From Bedellia somnulentella (lineage: Eukaryota; Arthropoda; Insecta; Lepidoptera; Bedelliidae), in NCBI GenBank assembly GCA_963576735.1, contig OY755180.1, positions 16,954,678-17,018,677 of the forward strand: a DNA stretch of 64,000 nucleotides, in the 5' to 3' direction. The notes beneath the pieces were generated by a model that searched no databases, was not told the origin of the DNA, and saw only the letters and a program-made list of their open reading frames with translations. Of the stretch, positions 20,126-30,659 are shown in pieces. The translations under genes and the position numbers were made by a program. The stretch's first letter is position 1; each line of letters begins with the position of its first letter.

Positions 20126-20134
20126 AATAATATC

Positions 20135-20467
20135 GACTGCCTCCGTGGTCTCGCGGTTAAGCGCTTGGTTTCAAGTACGGAGTTTTCGGGTTCGATCCCC
20201 GGGGGGTGGTATGGTAACCTTACACATTTAATTTGTAAGATTTAGCCCAGTCTGGAAGGATATTGCAGGCTTGAATCAACTGATTATCCGAAATTTAAGA
20301 TGATTCCGTGCTTCGGAGGGCACGTTAAGCCGTCGGTCCCGGCTACTATTACGGTAGTAGTCGTTAGTCTGCCAACCCGCAATTGGCCAGCGTGGTGGAC
20401 TATGGCCAAATCGCCCTATATAGGGTGGGCTCGAGCCCCTTGATGGAGACGTATATGAGCTGTGAGG
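20135..20467 (+). repeat. Family C tRNA-derived SINE, reference copy C2
   Basis: Complete 333-bp copy flanked by the perfect 9-bp duplication AATAATATC (20126-20134, 20468-20476). Head as in C1 with TGGTCTCGCGGTTAAGCGC and GGGTTCGATCCCCGG. 3' end GAGCCCCTTGATGGAGACGT then GAGCTGTGAGG. Confidence 0.92.
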
Positions 20468-20659
20468 AATAATATCAATAGCATTCTAATAGTTATGGTC
20501 ATGTAAAGAGGTTAAAAAACAGCATGGATCACTCAATGGCTATTGTCGACAACTAAAACACAGCGGGCGGTCATACATCTCATATAATGATAGCAAATAA
20601 AAATGGGAAAATATATTGTTTTATCGGTCTTAATAAAATCTAAGAAATGTTTGACGTAT

Positions 20660-20785
20660 ATTCATACAAAACCACAGTTATAAATCCCAAACAGGCGTAA
20701 GCTGAGATTCAGAATATAAAAATACTTAGCCTCTTGTGGAAGTTGAGGGGGGAAGTGATTGGAAACACATCGCCCAGCATTTGCC
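20660..20785 (-). repeat. Family A fragment, copy A10
   Basis: Degenerate 3' half only (CAGTTATAAATCCCAAACAGG, TTAGCCTCTTGTGGAAGTTG, AACACATCGCCCAGC). Confidence 0.55.
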
Positions 20786-21019
20786 AACTGTGTAACACCC
20801 GATAGCGATAAAATACATAGTTCAATCAAGTGCGTGTAAAACAGATGCTTATAAAATTAAATGATAAATATTTATTTCAGACAAGGTCCATAGTGTTAGC
20901 ATCAATTAATCTTATAATCTATGTTAGTAGGCATGAAAATTATGAAAAATATTATTACAGTGTTAAAGCGAAACAGAGGACATTCTTAATTTAAAGGATA
21001 ACTTCTAATTATATATTCT

Positions 21020-21232
21020 TACGGTAAGGGAAAACATCGTTGGGAAACCCACATGGCTAAGTTGTGCTTTGTCATGTGACAGTGTATCCGCAAAAAACGG
21101 CGATATGTCCGCCCCCCTATCACGTGGTACTCTAAACATCAGGTGGCAATGTTTCGTGATGTTCAGAAGTATCAGTACCTATGCCCACCTTTTCGGGGAT
21201 ATACGGCGCGTGAACGTTTGAGTTTGAGTTCT
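21020..21232 (+). repeat. Family B SINE, 5'-truncated copy B5
   Basis: From ACGGTAAGGGAAAACATCGT to ATATACGGCGCGTGAACG. Tail degenerated to GAGTTTGAGTT. Confidence 0.75.
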
Positions 21233-21776
21233 GACTGTTAGTCATACAATAATACATATGTATAATATATTTTTTGTGCAAGATTTTTTCACAAAAGTAT
21301 CCATTTAAGTTTCATAAGCGCTTCACCAAATTTCAGCAATAAACCGAGAGAACTGACTACTCGTTTACTGCTAACAATAGCTTAACACCGAGTGCACATC
21401 GTGGGAGCAAACGTTTGGTTGGTTCACTGTTACTAGTTTTTAGTTTGTGCTCCGTAACTTTTCTTGTTTTACTGCCTTCGTACTGTTAGTTGGAAGGAAA
21501 GTTTTTATTTTTGCACACCAATAAATATATAGAATAATTTAAATTAAATTATAAAAGTAATAGCATAACTGTTACTAAAGCAAACTAAAGACACGCACTC
21601 AGCATTTTCTGATAAGAGTAAATAAGTAAATGGAAAACTTTAGAAATCACTCTTTCTTGTGATCCTAAGTTATGTTACAGAGCTCAATTTTAGTTAACCT
21701 TGTTTAGATAGCCATTTGAGACTATCCATCTTCAAAAATTTAGAGCTTATATCAATTTTAACTCTGTTATATGTTA
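21233..21776. other. No gene recognised
   Basis: AT-rich interval with no repeat ends. Confidence 0.35.
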
Positions 21777-21832
21777 CTGTGTATTGTTGGCTTAAAATAA
21801 CACTAACCCAATTCTTCCCCGCGTGTGTCGAA
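21777..21832 (+). repeat. Family A 5' fragment, copy A11
   Basis: GTGTATTGTTGGCTTAAAAT and AACCCAATTCTTCCCCGCGT only. Confidence 0.5.
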
Positions 21833-21887
21833 ATGTGCCGTGTCTATCTTCCACTTAATAACATAACATAAACATAAACGTTCACGC

Positions 21888-22062
21888 CGTGCAAACGACT
21901 AGTGTTCAAATCCTGGGTCGGGCCTACACCAATTTGTCTTTTCTAAAAACATATGTGTGGTTAATTTATCATGATTGTTAACGGTGAGGGAAAACATCGT
22001 GAGGAAACCCACATGGCTGAGTTGTGATATTCGGCGTGAACGTTTATGTTTATGTTATGTTC
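21888..22062 (+). repeat. Family B SINE, internally deleted copy B6
   Basis: Runs from the B-box region (GTGTTCAAATCCTGGGTCGG) to CATGGCTGAGTTGT, then jumps to GATATTCGGCGTGAACG and the TTATG tail. About 200 bp of body is missing. Its tail abuts B7 in opposite orientation, so ATTCGGCGTGAAC and GTTCACGCCGAAT form a hairpin over 22029-22071. Confidence 0.75.
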
Positions 22063-22376
22063 ACGCCGAATATCCCCGAAGGGGTTGGCAGAGGTACTAA
22101 TACTTCTGAACATCAAGTGACTTTGTCACCTGGTGTTCAGAGTACCCACGTTTTGCATGGACAGTGTACTCAAGTGATAGGGGGCAGACCTATCGCCGTT
22201 TTGTACGAATACACTGTCACATGACTTAGTAAAACTCAGCCATGTGGGTTTCCTCACGATGTTTTTCCTCACCGTTAACAACATTGTAAATCAACCACCG
22301 GACACCGGACCCGGAATTTGAACACTAGTCGTTTGCACGGTAACCGGTGTTCTACCCATTGAGCTATCACGGTTGG
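22063..22376 (-). repeat. Family B SINE, copy B7
   Basis: Minus-strand copy from GTTCACGCCGAATATCCCCG to the tRNA-like head (ACCCATTGAGCTATCACGG). Confidence 0.8.
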
Positions 22377-22379
22377 TCC

Positions 22380-22455
22380 GTGGTTGACATCCTTTATTTT
22401 ACGATGGCTGAGGAGTTTCTAATTCTGAAACTCTAGCTACCCCTATTTCCGATTA
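22380..22455 (+). repeat. Family A 3' fragment, copy A12
   Basis: ACATCCTTTATTTTACGATG, GGCTGAGGAGTTTCTAATTC and CTAGCTACCCCTA, without the tail. Confidence 0.55.
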
Positions 22456-22470
22456 TTATTCTTAATTATA

Positions 22471-22842
22471 ATAATAAACATAACATAAACATAAACGTTC
22501 ACGCCGAATATCCCCGAAGGGGTTGGCAGAGGTACTAATACTTCTGAACATCACGTGACTTTGTCACCTGGTGTTCAGAGTACCCACGTTTTGCATGGAC
22601 AGTGTACTCACGTGATAGGGGGCAGGCCTATCGCCGTTTTGTACGAATACACTGTCACATGACTAAGTACAACTCAGCCATGTGGGTTTCCTCACGATGT
22701 TTTCCCTCACCGTTAACTACCATGATAAATTAACCACACATATGTCTTTTAGAAAAGACAAATTGGTGTAGGCCCGACCCGGGATTTGAACACTAGTCGC
22801 TTGCACGAGAACCGAGTGTTCTACCCACTGGGCTATCACGGT
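22471..22842 (-). repeat. Family B SINE, complete copy B8
   Basis: Complete minus-strand copy with a (CATAA)n tail on the left and the head at the right. Flanked by a perfect 10-bp duplication CTTAATTATA (22461-22470, 22843-22852). Very close to B4 in sequence, so probably recent. Confidence 0.92.
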
Positions 22843-22852
22843 CTTAATTATA

Positions 22853-23308
22853 GTCAAAGTTAAAAGTGAAGGGAATAGATCGTAAGGTATAAAATTGGGG
22901 TCTTTCTCAAAAATAACACATACCTTCAGGTGCTTTATCAATCCTAATCGTCTTAGTGGGTTTGTAATCAGTTCGTTAATTTTTCAAACAGTTTTTCAAT
23001 GAGAATTATATGAAGTCTTTGAAAATTTTCATTGAATAACAAATACCCCAAAAAGGTTATCTAGCATCTTGTAAAAAGTTTCTAACAATTATGTTCTAAT
23101 CAAACTGAAACGAACATAGCACGTAATGCTGCCAGTGCAGCCTCGGTTCGACTACGCCGTAGACGATCGTACATTCGTAGCAGCAGTGTATACGTGTCCG
23201 CAGCTCGTAGTAGTCGAATTATAGCTACAAAACTGTTGGTTGCGGTGAAAATGTATTTAAATTATTTATGAAAATATAAAATATAAATGATTTCTTATAC
23301 ATATAACT
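22853..23308. other. No gene recognised
   Basis: Includes a GC-richer patch at 23110-23215 with GGTTCGACTACG and its near-inverse CGTAGTAGTCGAA. Possible decayed inverted-repeat element, not resolved. Confidence 0.35.
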
Positions 23309-23520
23309 ATACTAGCTAAACCGGCATACGTTGTTTCGCCATATAAATTATTTGTAGGGAATTTCTAGTTGATCGAATAAACATAAAATGTTAGGGGTGT
23401 ACCACACTTAGGAGTATAAAAACCTACCAAATGTGTATGCAACATTTTATTTAAATTGGTTCAGCCGTTTCGGAGAAGTTTGGTGACAAACACTGTGACA
23501 CGTGAATTTTATACATTGGA
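23309..23520 (+). repeat. Dispersed repeat of Helitron-like type (family H)
   Basis: CTAGCTAAACCGGCATACGT, GCCATATAAATTATTTGTAG and GGTTCAGCCGTTTCGGAGAA are blocks of a repeat I know from many lepidopteran genomes. It ends near GAATTTTATACATTGGATTA. Single copy here. Confidence 0.6.
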
Positions 23521-23575
23521 TTAGTTTATTTTAAAAGATATTATTGATGTTTTAAGTTTGAAAGTGTGTTTTGAT

Positions 23576-25345
23576 ATGGTGGAAGGAAATGTTCATTGCG
23601 CTCGCGTCGATAATGGACGAAGGATTATTGCGCCGGCTTTGAAGTTGCGAGCGTTCCTGAGAGAGCATGGGGCGGAATGCTTTAAACAGTTTCTAAAGGT
23701 GACCTGATTTTTAATTATATTATGGCTTACGTACAAAAGATCGGTACTAACTGAACTGAACTGACACCTGATGACCCAAACTAACCTCAGACAATTGTAA
23801 TTAGCGTTAGATTACACAACATCCAATAGAATTTTTCATTGGCAACATACACCAAGCAAGATGTAGTCCTACTAAGCCTACTTCTCAGTATATATGGCCT
23901 CCTAGTATAGGTAGGTAAAGGTGCTCCTCACCGGGAGCATACGCGTGTAATATAATGTTACAGATTTGAGCATTACATCAGTGAAGGAGGAGAACCGAGC
24001 ATTACAATGCGCACCTTGTAATGATATATATGATTTCACGCGAATGCTCGTCAATCAGGAAGGTACTATTGTAATGTAATGCTTAAAGACGAATCTATAA
24101 TGTTACATTACACGTGAATGCCGGTGAGGGAGCATCTTAATAGTAGTAATACAATCCCCAAAAGGTAAAGTCTCAAATTTATGTTCACGATTATTCACGT
24201 ATTAACATGATTGCGAGCATCGGAGGACGGGTAAAGCTAATATCACGGTAGTCGAATTCTACTAACCCTTACCCTATTCAGAGTAAGCTCATCGCCCCCG
24301 AAGGGGACGTATATAGACTGTAATGATTTACTGGTAGACGATTCCCCAAAGGTGTAGGCAGACACTAATGCCAAGTGAACTATGTCAGCCGCATTACACC
24401 GAGGTCAGCTAACAACGTTATCTGACGAAATCATGTTTCATGACACGCTTTAGTCATCCTGCTGACCTACAAAGGTAATTAATACGAGCTATTTAAATTA
24501 CATATCAACTGGCTTCTGCTAACATGATTTACGTGACCGTATACATTTGTATATGTCATAGATAAAAGGCTGAGAATAGGATATCGATTTTTGTTTATTA
24601 CAATTATAGTCTGAATATACATGTTAAATTAGTTTTATATTGCACTGAATTATCAGTTTTTGTAAATTGCCTTTCTGAAGTTTGGGCTTACTCGTGTTGA
24701 AAGAGTAGGCTAAATATACAACTATACACTCTATTAATCAATAATAACACTTCACTATGTAAAAGTGTGCAGGTCCCCCGTTTTCTACACTTTCTAAGTC
24801 AACCTTGGATTACATATTATAAAACACACACTCATTTCAGCAAGTGCCCCTCAGAAAGGCAGATCTGTCAAATAACTGGTACCTCCGCACGTACCAAAAC
24901 TGATCCATTTTCAAATTGACGTTGCGTCCCCATTATAGATCTGGAGTGTTAACTTAACTTAAGGTTTAAAGCATATTCGTAAGCAGAAGTGTTTGTTTAG
25001 CTGTGTAGTTTCGGCTTAGAATAGCACTACCCCATTTCTTCCGGTGGGTGTACGTAAGAGGCGACTAACGGTATTGGGGCTTTTTAAGGGATTTTTGGGC
25101 GATGCGGTTGGAGACACGTCACCAACAACCTTTATTTCACCATCTTTTCCCCATGCAACTTCCAAAAGTGGCTGAGGAATTTCTAATACCTTAGCTCTGG
25201 CTACCCCTTCTAGGGATTTAAAGCCGTGAGTATATGTATGTGTGTACGTAAGTCTTTGTTTGTCAGATTGTTATATTTTAACTTCTTGTTCTTTCAGTAT
25301 GGTTCTTTGAGTATGATTGCTCTGAGGAAGACCGTCCAAAAATAG
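23576..25345 (+). CDS. Candidate two-exon small host gene, unknown function
   Basis: Exon 1 (23576-23698) starts at an ATG with G at -3 and +4. It is 41 codons, starts MVEGNVHCARVDNGRRI, and ends at AAG|GT in phase 0. Exon 2 (25298-25345) follows a strong acceptor (TTCTTGTTCTTTCAG). It stays open in the same phase for 15 codons, with core SLSMIALRKTVQK, and then stops at TAG. A 3' region of about 140 bp with AATAAA at 25482 follows. The predicted 56-residue product is Arg/Lys-rich and helical, with no signal peptide or membrane segment. I do not recognise the family. Exon 1 stands out as GC-richer than its surroundings and lies in no repeat I can identify. The intron holds a MITE, a family C fragment and a family A copy. 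It could instead be the first and last exons of a longer gene, or a transposon relic. Confidence 0.35.
23929..24137. mobile_element. TAA-flanked MITE
   Basis: Terminal inverted repeats start AGGTGCTCCTCACCGG and end CCGGTGAGGGAGCATCT, continuing inward past GTGTAATATAATGTTACAGA. TAA on both sides (23926-23928, 24138-24140) suggests a PIF/Harbinger-type target. Non-coding. Confidence 0.75.
24205..24325 (+). repeat. Family C SINE fragment, copy C3
   Basis: 3' part only: GCATCGGAGGACGGGTAAAG, then ATCGCCCCCGAAGGGGACGT and AGACTGTAATG. Confidence 0.5.
24326..24998. other. Intronic or intergenic, no gene recognised
   Basis: AT-rich. CCCCAAAGGTGTAGGCAGAC at 24344-24363 resembles the family L 3' motif. 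No frame of interest. Confidence 0.35.
24999..25247 (+). repeat. Family A short retroposon, copy A13
   Basis: Full-length, GCTGTGTAGTTTCGGC to GCCGTGAGTATATGTATGTG. It lies inside the putative intron, 50 bp before the exon 2 acceptor. Confidence 0.88.
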
Positions 25346-25481
25346 ACCGCAACGGGGTAATCATTATGTGCCATACGAGCATTCTGCCGCAAAATGTCCG
25401 GCTTTTTGTCAGTGAAATTGTTATGAGATGTCTATTAAATTATTTAATACTATTAGTGACGATATGAAAAAGTTGACATTA

Positions 25482-25487
25482 AATAAA
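25482..25487 (+). promoter_or_regulatory. Candidate polyadenylation signal AATAAA
   Basis: AATAAA 137 bp after the TAG of the candidate exon 2. In AT-rich DNA such a hexamer also occurs by chance. Confidence 0.35.
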
Positions 25488-25716
25488 TTTGAATCAGTAT
25501 AATTTAATTGACAATTGTATATACTCTGTTGAAGACTTCGTAGCAAACTTCAAATTTGACGCTAAAATAATTAGCTTAATTTTTGGATCAATGCATTAAG
25601 ACATGTGTCATTCATTATTGATTATGTCTTTTCAACATTAAAATAAAAAATATCTACCTTACTATTTAATAAATTAATATTTAGACACTGCAAGGTAGAT
25701 CTAGATGAAAGATTTT

Positions 25717-25860
25717 TAAAAACCGGCCAAGTGCGAGTCGAACTCACGCACGAAGGGTTCCGTACTACCATCTATAATAGAAAATTACGTTTTTGTATGG
25801 GAGCCCCTCTTTGATATTAACTTTTCTTTTATTTAATTAATTGATTTAAAAAGTGATATA
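25717..25860 (-). repeat. Family G end fragment
   Basis: ACCGGCCAAGTGCGAGTCGA and GAAGGGTTCCGTACTACCAT are the other terminus of the family seen at 29415-30196 (there ACGGAACCCTTC...CTTGGCCGC). Confidence 0.6.
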
Positions 25861-27190
25861 CAAGTTAATATACCAATTTGGATTTGGAATAATGTAATTA
25901 TCATGCATGCATTGTCATAAATAACCAGTCATAATTACTCCTCGTTATTAACGCGGTAGGGGGCGGTGCAATTCGGTAGTTTCACGTTTTTAGCAGTGGA
26001 TTAAAAATTATGATGTCGTTGTAATCGGAAATGAATAAACTTCACGGAAATGTGTACGTTTCCTTAAACATTGTTAATGTTTAAATCACCTTTAAAAATG
26101 TCAATGTACCAAGTTACACTGGATTTAGTCATCATGAATACATGCAACAATTTTTAGTCATTTATTTGGTTACAATTTTGTTATATGAATTTCTGTGTTG
26201 ACTTCATAAGGTCCTAAATATATAATAATAGAACGGACCTCCGTTGACCACGCATAAAAAAGTGTTACGTACCGCTAGCGTGAACGCAAAATAAGAAAAA
26301 GACATGTGATCATTCGAGGTCGAGGAAGCCATCTGGTATGGTTAATCTGAACTAAATCTGAATTTTGGTTACATTTTCGTAGCTAACATCACCAACATCA
26401 AATAGTTCAAAATTATTTTACTAGATGGCGTGATTATTTATCGTTCTTAAACTGACTTACATCTAGCAATTTTTTCCTGGTCTTCAGAACCTCGGTATCA
26501 AGCAAAACACATGCTTTTATACATCTGAAATTACATCCCGAAGGGTAGGGACGGCGATTCGGCTTCTTTGTCTAGAACAAAAGTCATTTTAACACCTTGA
26601 ATTCTTTTCTTTGTAGAGCTAGTCCCCGATCCATTATACTTGAACGTGTCGAGTGTCACGCATACCTCCGATTTGTTGGAGCCAATACTAATACTACATT
26701 TTACCTTTCATGCTCGGTGACTACTTTCTTGTTATACTCGTATCTATATGAAAAATATTGACTACTCGTTCTACCACAACATAGAATATAACACGAGTTT
26801 TTATTTATTTAAAACGTAAATTATTACTAACTCCATAAATTCTGATTAAAACATAGCAGATACTATTTAACGGGAGTACGATTCTGATTAAACTTAGTCG
26901 AAATCGTACATAGTGGGTCTCTTTCTAAATAAGAATATGAACAGCAAGTTGTTTTTTTTTTGTTGTGCAGTAAACAGTTTAAAAAAAATCATCCACCTTC
27001 AATTACTTTATAAGAGTAAGTGTGTTTCTCTTATTTCGCACTGGGAGAAGGATATTTCATTTGACGCTTTTTTACTCTGTACAAGCTCTAACCGTCTTAA
27101 ACACAGATTCATTCTTAAATAATATAGGGCTTCATCTCACTGTCAAGTCGTAAAACGCCAGTTATAAAATGTGTTGCTTTCTTATTTCAA
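25861..27190. other. 1.3 kb with no recognised gene
   Basis: AT-rich. A short plus-strand frame at 26913-27122 lacks any motif and starts in biased sequence. No repeat ends. Confidence 0.35.
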
Positions 27191-27192
27191 AA

Positions 27193-27512
27193 CCGTGATA
27201 GCTCAGTGGGGAGCACCTCCGCCTTTCAAGCATGGACACGTGGATTTGAATCCTGAGTCGGAGCTACATCGATTTTTATTATTTAAAGTCATGTCAAGGT
27301 TTTTAACAGTGATGGAAAAGTTCGTGAGGACACCTCGTGGCTTAGTTGTATTTAGCCAAATGACAGTGTATTCGTAGGAAGACTACACCCTGTTACGTGA
27401 GTGCCCAGTCCAAGCAAAACATGGGAGTCAGAACACCAGGTGACATTAAAGTCATGATGTCCAGAAATATTAGGACCTCTTGGGGTATAGACGGCGTGTT
27501 TGAGTTTTGAGT
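27193..27512 (+). repeat. Family B SINE, diverged copy B9
   Basis: Head CCGTGATAGCTCAGTGGGGA with B box GATTTGAATCCTGAGTCGG, a shortened body, and 3' end GGGGTATAGACGGCGTG. Confidence 0.75.
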
Positions 27513-27746
27513 TATTTTCCTATCAGTGTTAGATAGCCCGTGCATAAAATTATCTATATCAAGTAATGATCAACTTTAGTTATAATGCTATCTTTAAGTA
27601 TACGCACTTGAAGATAGGTACCCCTTCAAAGTTTTCACTCTATTGTCTTCGAAAGAATAGTTGTGGACATTGTGTTATATCCAAAATTACTTTTGCCACC
27701 CTTGTATTGAGTGTTTAGAGTATAGATTTTTTGCTTGGACCTCTCT

Positions 27747-27940
27747 ACATACATATACTCACGGCTATAAATCCCAAAAAGGGGTAGCCAGAGCTTTAAA
27801 GCTAGAAAATCCTCACCGACATTTGAAAGTTGTTGGGGACAAGATGGTAGATGGTTAAACCACTTTACCCACCCCATACCCTTAGTCGCCCCTTACGAGA
27901 TATACTAGGGGTAGTGATATTCTAAGCCTGCACTACACGG
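27747..27940 (-). repeat. Family A short retroposon, copy A14, shortened
   Basis: Tail end intact (ACATATACTCACGGC). A block around the GATGGGTCTCCAACC box is deleted, and the end is GCCTGCACTACACGG. Confidence 0.75.
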
Positions 27941-28054
27941 TAAACAATACCTACATACCTCTCAACGTTATTTTTTACGATTACTCACTAGCCTAACCAG
28001 ATGCCACTTTGTGCGGAAAAATAATATTGTTATAATACTGATTGAATATCATAA

Positions 28055-28288
28055 ACATACATACATATACTCACGGCTATAAATCCCTAGAAGGGGTAGC
28101 CAGAGCTAAGGAATTAGAAATCCCTCAGCCACTTTTGGAAGTTGCATGGGAAAAGATGGTGAAATAAAGGTTGTTGGGAATGGGTCTCCAACCGCATCGC
28201 CCAAAAAGCCCCAATACCGTCAGTCGCCTCTTACGTACACCCACCGGAAGAAATGGGGTAGTGCTATTCTAAGCCGACACTACACAGC
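28055..28288 (-). repeat. Family A short retroposon, copy A15
   Basis: Near full-length copy close to the consensus, missing about 10 bp before AAAGCCCCAATACCG. Confidence 0.88.
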
Positions 28289-28427
28289 AATATAATAAAG
28301 TAGATTATCATAAAGTTGACATTTATTCGCATGGCATAATACTTCTGCATCATTTTTTATACAATAACAAAATTGATGTCGCTCCGATTACTAAACACGA
28401 TTTGAGACGAAAAAATTAGACAGATAC

Positions 28428-28550
28428 TATCGATGGCCAATTTACATGATACTGACAAATCTCTCTTGCTACTATCACACACCACTCTTTTATTCTTCTC
28501 ACTTCGGCCTACCGCCTTTGTTTGAAAGTTTTCAATACGTTTCTGCCTAA
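28428..28550 (-). repeat. Family L LINE 3' fragment
   Basis: GATACTATCGATGGCCAATT, CTGACAAATCTCTCTTGCTA and CTCTTTTATTCTTCTCACTT match the 3' coding end of family L (61235-61345). Confidence 0.5.
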
Positions 28551-28616
28551 CCCAATGCAAATGATGGGCATGATTATAAGTAAGTAAGTCCAATACGAAG
28601 TCTAGGTTTAAATTAA

Positions 28617-28822
28617 GAATAAAGAATAAATAAAGGAAAGAAAAATTCCGACACAGGCGGGAATCGAACCCGCGACCTCGGGTATACGCCCCGACGCTCT
28701 GCCAATTGGCCACCGTGATTGAGGTCGCGGGTTCGATTCCCGCCTGTGTCGGAATTTTTCTTTCCTTCATTTATTCTTTATTTATTAGTAATAATCCCCA
28801 CATGAGGTTTTCATGAACAAAA
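28617..28822. mobile_element. Family E self-inverted tRNA-like retroposon, copy E2
   Basis: Two arms, 28618-28679 and 28721-28782, are inverted repeats with a constant coordinate sum (57400) and only isolated mismatches. Each arm contains the tRNA T-arm block GCGGGTTCGATTCCCGCCTG and the TTTTTCTTTCC tract. The 41-bp loop holds the rest of the tRNA-like head in reverse (CGACGCTCTGCCAATTGGCC). The unit ends AATCCCCACATGAGGTTTTC and is flanked by a perfect 13-bp direct repeat AGGTTTAAATTAA (28604-28616, 28823-28835). Confidence 0.88.
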
Positions 28823-28835
28823 AGGTTTAAATTAA

Positions 28836-29165
28836 ATTAAGAACCCACTACGCCTTCAGTATTTGACACCGATCTATTTCTCACTGAACCACTATGTTTG
28901 AGATGACTAGGTAATAAGTTTCCCATTAAAAATTAAACGACAATCAAATAATAAATGGTTAAATTGAAAATAGGAACATGCAAAATGCATTCAAATTCAA
29001 TCGTGATCGAATCGGTTCTGAGTTATTCAAATCAAATATTGACCGTGTGTACGAGACTATTTTAAAATTGGAATCATTCCGTTTGTTCTATTTAATGGAA
29101 CTTGGTATTTCTCTGAATGGATTTGTCGAGTTGGCCTTGTTGTGTCTGTGCAGAACAACACTATC
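28836..29165. other. No gene recognised
   Basis: A 74-codon plus-strand frame (28978-29202) starts at ATG and runs into the palindrome. Its composition is not protein-like enough to call. Confidence 0.35.
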
Positions 29166-29338
29166 TTGTCGCTATAAGGATCTAAATCATTTTTGTTTAT
29201 GATAGGTAATTTAATAGAAATATCAACTCAGCAACGAAGTTTCACTATTTTCAATTTAGTGAAACTTCGTTGCTGAGTTGATATTTCTATTAAATTACCT
29301 ATCATAAACAAAAATGATTTAGATCCTTATAGCGACAA
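29166..29338. repeat. Perfect 82-bp inverted repeat (hairpin)
   Basis: Arms 29166-29247 and 29257-29338 are exact reverse complements over 82 bp around a 9-nt spacer. The left arm starts TTGTCGCTATAAGGATC, the right ends GATCCTTATAGCGACAA. It matches no other repeat in the window and has no flanking duplication. Confidence 0.93.
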
Positions 29339-29414
29339 AAAAAATCCACAATTTAAACATCTTTTAAAAACCTCATTGTGCATCTATCTATTGCCAGAGT
29401 CTGCATTTGCTTTT

Positions 29415-30196
29415 TAGGGTTCCGTAGCCAAATGGCAAAAACGGGACCCTTATAGATTCGTCATGTCTGTCTGTCTGTCCGTCCGTCCGTCCGTCCGTAT
29501 GTCACAGCCAGTTTATTCCGAAACTATAAGAACTACATTATTGAAAATTGGTGCGTAGATGTATTCTGTAAACTGCATTAAGATTTTAAAATAAAATCTG
29601 AAAAAAAAACCAAAATTTTTAAGGTTCCCCATACATAGAACTGAAACTCAAATTTTTTTTTTCATCAAACCTATACGTGTGGGGTATCTATCAAAAGGTA
29701 TTTGAAAATGATGTTGAGGTTTCTTATATAATTTTTTTCAAAACTGAATAGTTTGCGCGAGAGACTTTTCCAAAGTGGTAAAATGTCCCCCCCCCCGTAA
29801 CTTCTAAAATATGGGCATGATAGAACTGAAAAAAATATATGATGTGTATTACTATTGTATAAATATATGTATTGTTATAAATATATGTATTACAAACTAC
29901 TAACGAAAATTGTTTTGAATGAGATCTAGCCATTAGTTCTATTTTTAAACGTCATAAATCAAATTACTTACCTAATTTATTAATTTCACTGAAATATATA
30001 ACAATAATTTTACTATCACAGGCCTTACGCATAAAACGTGAACCATTGTTTTCTTATAGTAAATCAGTGATAAGTAAATAACATTTTAAACTAAACATTT
30101 TAAACTTGTATATTACTATGTTACCTACCTGCTGCTAGTGCTGCTACGGAACCCTTCATTAGCGAGTCCATCTCGCTCTTGGCCGCTTTTTTTGTT
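29415..30196 (-). repeat. Family G dispersed repeat, long copy
   Basis: Bounded by AGGGTTCCGTAGCCAAATGG on the left and CTACGGAACCCTTC followed by CTTGGCCGC on the right. Contains a (GTCT)n(GTCC)n tract at 29463-29497. These borders are familiar from lepidopteran genomes. No coding frame. Confidence 0.65.
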
Positions 30197-30659
30197 ATTT
30201 TTCAGGTGAGTTCATATCTAATGAGAAAAATTAAAGACATACTCAGTGATGTGATAACGTATTTATTAAAAAAAAACTTTTTATTATTATTCATAAACTA
30301 CTACATTAACTACAAGCGCACGGACAACTGAAAATGTAAATCTTTCTATAACAAATACTAGGGAAACTGTCTGCTCCGATTATGACTGTCGTCATTATGT
30401 TGTTCAGTCGCGCAATTTCACTTGTGCATTGAGTTATAAAACTATTGTGCAAACTTAAATTGTTTTGTGAATTACAGATGAAAAACAATTAGGTTGCAAA
30501 AACGATTCTGCTTGCTGCAATCTCATTTTGTTTGAGTCTTCGTAAAATTATAAGAAGTTTTGCAGATATCCTTATTGATTAAAGGATAAAATTATCGTGA
30601 TAGCTGTGAGGAGACCGTCCTCGCTTCTCATGCAGGAGACTCGAGTTAAAATCGTGAGC
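30197..30659. other. No gene recognised
   Basis: AT-rich. Confidence 0.3.

Noticed and set aside
28357..28770. 137-codon minus-strand frame with an AGIEPATS-like segment
   Set aside because: The segment is the translation of the family E tRNA-like repeat, a frequent source of false proteins.
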